NCBI GenBank assembly: GCA_964501075.1
Contig: CAZCRE010000019.1
Span: forward strand, 1-17,476
Reading direction: 5' to 3'
Length of the DNA stretch: 17,476 nucleotides
From: CAZCRE01 sp964501075
GTDB taxonomy: Archaea > Thermoproteota > Bathyarchaeia > Bathyarchaeales > Bathycorpusculaceae
Shown here: piece after piece, positions 15,194 through 17,476 of the stretch
How the letters are laid out: every line of letters starts with the position of its first letter
How positions within the stretch are numbered: position 1 is the stretch's first letter
Notes under the pieces: generated by a model
Databases searched by the model: none
Seen by the model: only the letters and a program-made list of their open reading frames with translations
Told to the model about the DNA's origin: nothing
Translations under genes and position numbers: made by a program

Positions 15194-15200
15194 TTTTTTT
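15194..15200 (+). terminator. T-tract terminator
   Basis: Seven T residues start 3 nt after the stop of the small membrane protein gene. Archaeal RNA polymerase terminates at such T-runs without needing a hairpin, so this probably ends the thioredoxin unit. Confidence 0.5.
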
Positions 15201-15317
15201 ATGTGAGCCAGCATACGCGGCGTTGGACTTTTTTGCATCCTGCTTGATTGCGAGGTTTTTGATGAAAACTTCAAATATCGTAAGCAGAGTTAATCGTACT
15301 ATGGGGTAGTTGTCGAG

Positions 15318-15884
15318 TTGTGTCCACCTGAAATTGGTTATCAAAGCGCCGAGGCGGATGCTCTGCTGGAATCTGCCAAGCTGATGATGGTGTCAGCGAG
15401 GACCGCTCCAAAATCCGCGGGAATAGATGACATCGTAACGTTGATTGTTTACGGGAAAGAAAAAGACGCTATTGCTGATGAGATGGAACACATAGCAAGA
15501 GATCGTGCCCTTGAGGTGTTTAGGCGAGATGCTAAGAACGTTAGGGATTCAGAAGCCGTTATTTTGATCGGCGTCAAAGGTGGCAGAAGTTTTGGATCAA
15601 ACTGTGGAGCATGCGGTTACAGAACTTGCGAGGAGTTTGACAAAACAAGGAAAGTCAGGGGTGAAGATTTCTTGGGTCCAACGTGTCTGTTTAAGTCACT
15701 GGATCTTGGGATAGCATTGGGTTCTGCGACAAGAACTGCAGGCTTGCTGAACGTTGATAATCGCATAATGTATCGTGTTGGCACGGCTGCATTGAGGTTG
15801 AAGGTGTTGGAAGAGGCTACAGTCTTGATCGGTATCCCAGTCTCGGCTAAGGGCAAGAATATTTACTTTGACCGTGCCAACTGA
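15318..15884 (+). CDS. DUF2148-type Fe-S protein
   Basis: A 188-residue protein of the ferredoxin-domain family COG4739/DUF2148, of unknown function. Seen: AEADALLESAKLMMVSARTAPKSAG near the N-terminus, the usual family opening. A [4Fe-4S]-type motif NCGACGYRTCEEF supplies C96, C99, C104, with C123 in GPTCLFKSL (CX2CX4CX18C). This spacing resembles the Fes-type cluster motif of the corrinoid/CO-dehydrogenase proteins. Then come ALGSATRTAGLLNVDNRIMYRVGTAA and GIPVSAKGKNIYFDR at the end. The start is TTG 15318; no good ATG exists upstream. The likely role is electron transfer or a redox enzyme. It ends 3 nt from a convergent gene. Confidence 0.83.
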   Translation: MCPPEIGYQSAEADALLESAKLMMVSARTAPKSAGIDDIVTLIVYGKEKDAIADEMEHIARDRALEVFRRDAKNVRDSEAVILIGVKGGRSFGSNCGACGYRTCEEFDKTRKVRGEDFLGPTCLFKSLDLGIALGSATRTAGLLNVDNRIMYRVGTAALRLKVLEEATVLIGIPVSAKGKNIYFDRAN

Positions 15885-15887
15885 TGA

Positions 15888-16502
15888 TCATTGGTCTTTG
15901 CTTTGCATCTTTTCGTACATTTTTTCTAAAGTCCATCGGATGCTTGATCTCAGTTCCTTCAGACGTTCTGCGTCAATGTTTTTGATCAGTATCTCATGGA
16001 TCGTGTCGCCTTCTCTGAGGATGTTGTACGAGAAGATCCTGTCTGTTGATAGCTGTCCTGCTCTGGCCAGTTCGCTGTCTCTTTCTTGCATTTTGACTAG
16101 GACTCTCTCAACCAAGAATTGAGCGAATGGTGGCGTGTTGACGTTGAATTTCTTGTCTTCTGCGGGAAGCACACGTAAAGAGTTCTCACTAGTGTGAAGA
16201 ATGGCGAGGAGTTCGCCTGTTGCAGCGTTGAGTGGGACAACATTTTCAGGAGTAGTCAATGGTTCGGCAGAATATCCGGTTTCTGGGGTGATTTCTTGCT
16301 TAGGCGAAGCTTCTTGGACATAAGCGGTTTTTCTAGTTATCTGAGGGTGCTTGAATCCTTTTTCAAGTAGAATTGAGTCTACTGTTTCAAGCATGGCCTG
16401 CGCATCTTTGAGTTCTGTTTCCAATTGCTCCACTTTTTTTTCGAGGTTCCCTTTGAAACCGACCAGCCTTTTCGTTTTCTCGGCGTCAGATTCATCGACC
16501 AT
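15888..16502 (-). CDS. Hypothetical protein with coiled-coil N-terminus
   Basis: A 204-residue soluble protein that I do not recognise. Residues about 8-45 form a heptad-rich coiled coil (LEKKVEQLETELKDAQAML). Residues about 50-85 are proline/threonine-rich and probably disordered. Residues about 88-200 look folded: LLAILHTSENSLRVLPAE, PPFAQFLVERVLVKMQERD, FSYNILREGDTIHEILIKNI, then LRSSIRWTLEKMYEKM. The layout of coiled coil, linker and compact C-terminal domain suggests an oligomeric adaptor, but no function follows from the sequence. The start ATG at 16502 has only a weak GAAG before it. Confidence 0.7.
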   Translation of the reverse strand: MVDESDAEKTKRLVGFKGNLEKKVEQLETELKDAQAMLETVDSILLEKGFKHPQITRKTAYVQEASPKQEITPETGYSAEPLTTPENVVPLNAATGELLAILHTSENSLRVLPAEDKKFNVNTPPFAQFLVERVLVKMQERDSELARAGQLSTDRIFSYNILREGDTIHEILIKNIDAERLKELRSSIRWTLEKMYEKMQSKDQ

Positions 16503-16565
16503 TTTTCTTCACAAAGAGTATCATAAGTAGCTTTTCCTTTATCAAGCCTTTGAAGATAAATGCAA

Positions 16566-17066
16566 CTATGCTACTTCTTTGACAGTGTACTCGTCTGGAT
16601 TGATTTCTGAGCTTGAAGCGATGGGAACAGGCTTGATCTTGGCTTTTAATTCGTTCTTGAGGAAGCTTTCGAACTCTTTGAACACTGGGCTGTCAGTGTC
16701 GTTAAGTCTGGTACACAGGCCTTTTCCTTCGAGGATTTGACTGAGGTCATAAAGGGCTATTTTGCTTGAAAAGCTAGGGTTCTCGTAAACGAGTTTGATC
16801 ATAGTTTCTGACGGCTTTTCCGAAAACAGCCATGCAGTGTATGAAGCCTCAACGACGCGGTAGGAAAGACTCTCTCGGACTATGCATTTCTTGCTCGTGA
16901 CTATTCTTTTGAAGGAAGAAAAAGAAACATCTTTAGTACAGAGAAAATTGTGATAGCACTCGTCAGCTTCAACCCAGTCTTCATTCTCGGAGGTTTTCCA
17001 GCCTCGACCCTTACATGAATCCTTAAACATTCGGAGAATTTCCCATATCTTGGGCATTTTCATCAT
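16566..17066 (-). CDS. Hypothetical protein under a palindrome-bearing promoter
   Basis: A protein of about 166 residues with no family I recognise. It is rich in aromatic residues and cysteines (KDSCKGRGW, ECYHNFLC, KKCIVRESLSYRV), with helices toward the end (FKEFESFLKNELKAKIK). No membrane segment or signal peptide is seen. I choose ATG 17066, 8 nt after GGAAGG; GTG 17072 and ATGs at 17063 and 17057 are alternatives. Its leader contains two perfect palindromes, one covering the ribosome site and one at the predicted start of transcription, so it is probably tightly regulated. It runs divergently from the Lrp-like gene. Confidence 0.65.
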   Translation of the reverse strand: MMKMPKIWEILRMFKDSCKGRGWKTSENEDWVEADECYHNFLCTKDVSFSSFKRIVTSKKCIVRESLSYRVVEASYTAWLFSEKPSETMIKLVYENPSFSSKIALYDLSQILEGKGLCTRLNDTDSPVFKEFESFLKNELKAKIKPVPIASSSEINPDEYTVKEVA

Positions 17067-17075
17067 CACCACGAC

Positions 17076-17088
17076 CTTCCGACGGAAG
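17076..17088. repeat. Palindrome CTTCCG-A-CGGAAG
   Basis: A perfect 6-1-6 inverted repeat in the leader of the 16566-17066 gene. Its left arm is the complement of the GGAAGG ribosome site, so either a bound protein or an RNA hairpin there would hinder translation. Confidence 0.6.
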
Positions 17089-17095
17089 TATCTTC

Positions 17096-17110
17096 TAGAA
17101 CAATGTTCTA
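17096..17110. repeat. Palindrome TAGAACA-A-TGTTCTA
   Basis: A perfect 7-1-7 inverted repeat located where transcription of the minus-strand gene is predicted to start, about 25 nt from its TATA box. This position is typical of a repressor operator. Confidence 0.65.
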
Positions 17111-17120
17111 TGTCTCAGCG

Positions 17121-17131
17121 ATAAATTTAAA
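17121..17131 (-). promoter_or_regulatory. TATA box of the minus-strand hypothetical gene
   Basis: On the minus strand GG TTTAAATTTAT gives a strong TATA match. The start site would fall near 17100, inside the TAGAACA palindrome, about 34 nt before ATG 17066. Confidence 0.5.
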
Positions 17132-17215
17132 CCTATTTGTCATATTTTCTGCAAAAGTGTAGGATTGCTTGCTCGACTTTTAGAAACTTGAAGACATTTA
17201 GGGTTTTTTCCGACA

Positions 17216-17230
17216 ATTTTACGGTAAAAT
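17216..17230. repeat. Palindrome ATTTTAC-G-GTAAAAT
   Basis: A third perfect inverted repeat of the 7-1-7 form, overlapping the end of the first direct-repeat copy. A candidate operator. Confidence 0.6.
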
Positions 17231-17248
17231 CCTGCCTCATAGAATGAC

Positions 17249-17278
17249 GAAAAACGGCCGTAGAAACCTACGTTTTTC
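17249..17278. repeat. Nested inverted repeat/hairpin
   Basis: GAAAAAC (17249-17255) pairs with GTTTTTC (17272-17278), and inside it CGTAG (17259-17263) pairs with CTACG (17268-17272) around an AAAC loop; the two stems share G17272, leaving a one-sided bulge. It lies just upstream of the Lrp-like promoter and overlaps the second direct-repeat copy. Confidence 0.5.
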
Positions 17279-17286
17279 CGACAATA

Positions 17287-17299
17287 AAGGATAAATCAT
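17287..17299 (+). promoter_or_regulatory. Leaderless-type promoter of the Lrp-like gene
   Basis: AAAGG followed by ATAAATCA is a BRE/TATA candidate centred about 26 nt before the ATG at 17320. Transcription would begin at or next to the start codon, giving a leaderless message, consistent with the absence of a ribosome binding site. Confidence 0.5.
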
Positions 17300-17319
17300 A
17301 CGAGCACTTAATCTTTGAA

Positions 17320-17476
17320 ATGGAAAGTGGAACCTTGCGGTTCAAGAGCAATGGCTTTCCGCTAGACGCCATAGACATGGGGATTTTAGAGGCACTGCAA
17401 ACAGACGCGAGACAAACCTACATGTCCATAGGCAAACAATTGGGAATAGCCCATTCAACAGTCTACGACAGAATAA
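17320..17476 (+). CDS. Lrp/AsnC-family regulator, N-terminal part
   Basis: The first 52 residues of a gene cut by the window end. After an unusual opening (MESGTLRFKSNGFP), LDAIDMGILEALQTDAR matches the first helix of Lrp/AsnC-type winged-helix domains. SIGKQLGIAHSTVYDRI (residues 36-52) is the helix-turn-helix, with the second helix carrying the recognition residues. These proteins bind palindromic sites as dimers or octamers, often control their own promoter, and may sense amino acids through a C-terminal RAM domain, which lies outside this window. The neighbouring palindromes are natural candidates for its targets. A related winged-helix regulator without RAM domain cannot be excluded. Confidence 0.75.
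   Translation, partial: MESGTLRFKSNGFPLDAIDMGILEALQTDARQTYMSIGKQLGIAHSTVYDRI

Larger units (their letters stand above)
17205..17285. repeat. Direct repeat TTTTTCCGACAAT (two copies)
   Basis: Identical 13-nt copies at 17205-17217 and 17273-17285, 68 nt apart on the same strand, frame the region upstream of the Lrp-like gene. The second copy ends just before its TATA-like box. Confidence 0.6.

Noticed and set aside
15130..15345. Minus-strand frame from TTG near 15345 reading through the thioredoxin/DUF2148 gap
   Set aside because: It looks peptide-like but has no ribosome site, starts inside another gene and overlaps the small membrane protein gene.
1..17476. CRISPR array or insertion sequence
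   Set aside because: No regularly spaced repeats, transposase motifs or target-site duplications were seen; the only repeats are the short sites near the right edge.

Overview
The window is archaeal. It carries a two-large-subunit archaeal/eukaryotic-type RNA polymerase operon, L30e and a KH-only NusA, a tRNA gene with a bulge-helix-bulge intron and an encoded CCA end, TATA-type promoters, and mixed ATG/GTG/TTG starts. The largest RNA polymerase subunit is one continuous protein (A' and A'' fused) and RpoB is also unsplit. That combination points to the TACK side of the Archaea and away from typical Euryarchaeota, Crenarchaeota/Sulfolobales. A Bathyarchaeia-like lineage is my best guess, but it is an inference from gene content and not proven.

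Layout. Positions 1-738 hold no gene I can support. Positions 739-4087 (+) form a tightly overlapping three-gene operon: a short SMC ATPase with Smc5-like motifs, a kleisin-like protein, and a small tandem winged-helix protein resembling a kite subunit (ScpB/Nse1/Nse3 type). Positions 12250-4099 (-) are the RNA polymerase operon: rpoB, fused rpoA, rpl30e, nusA, then a previously easy-to-miss 58-residue membrane protein. rpoH is not upstream and rps12 is not downstream. Divergent from rpoB lies a mini zinc peptidase of ImmA/IrrE type (12512-12871), followed by tRNA-Leu(CAA) with a 37-nt intron (12902-13026). After a roughly 500-nt sparse stretch come nadA (13532-14443), a thioredoxin with a 42-residue membrane protein behind it (14629-15191), and a DUF2148-type Fe-S protein (15318-15884). 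Two unrecognised genes run on the minus strand (15888-17066). The right edge holds a repeat-rich regulatory region (17076-17299) and the N-terminus of an Lrp/AsnC-family regulator (17320 to the window end).

How it fits together. The first operon looks like a complete ATPase-kleisin-kite set, that is, the core of an SMC complex, but with an ATPase about half the usual length and with no room for a canonical hinge. This is the strongest candidate here for an under-described system. The second operon is housekeeping transcription/translation machinery with an unusual membrane-protein tail. The right edge looks like a divergent control region in which several perfect 6-1-6 and 7-1-7 palindromes could be operators for the Lrp-like regulator or another factor. 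All family assignments are by reading motifs by eye; no database search was possible.
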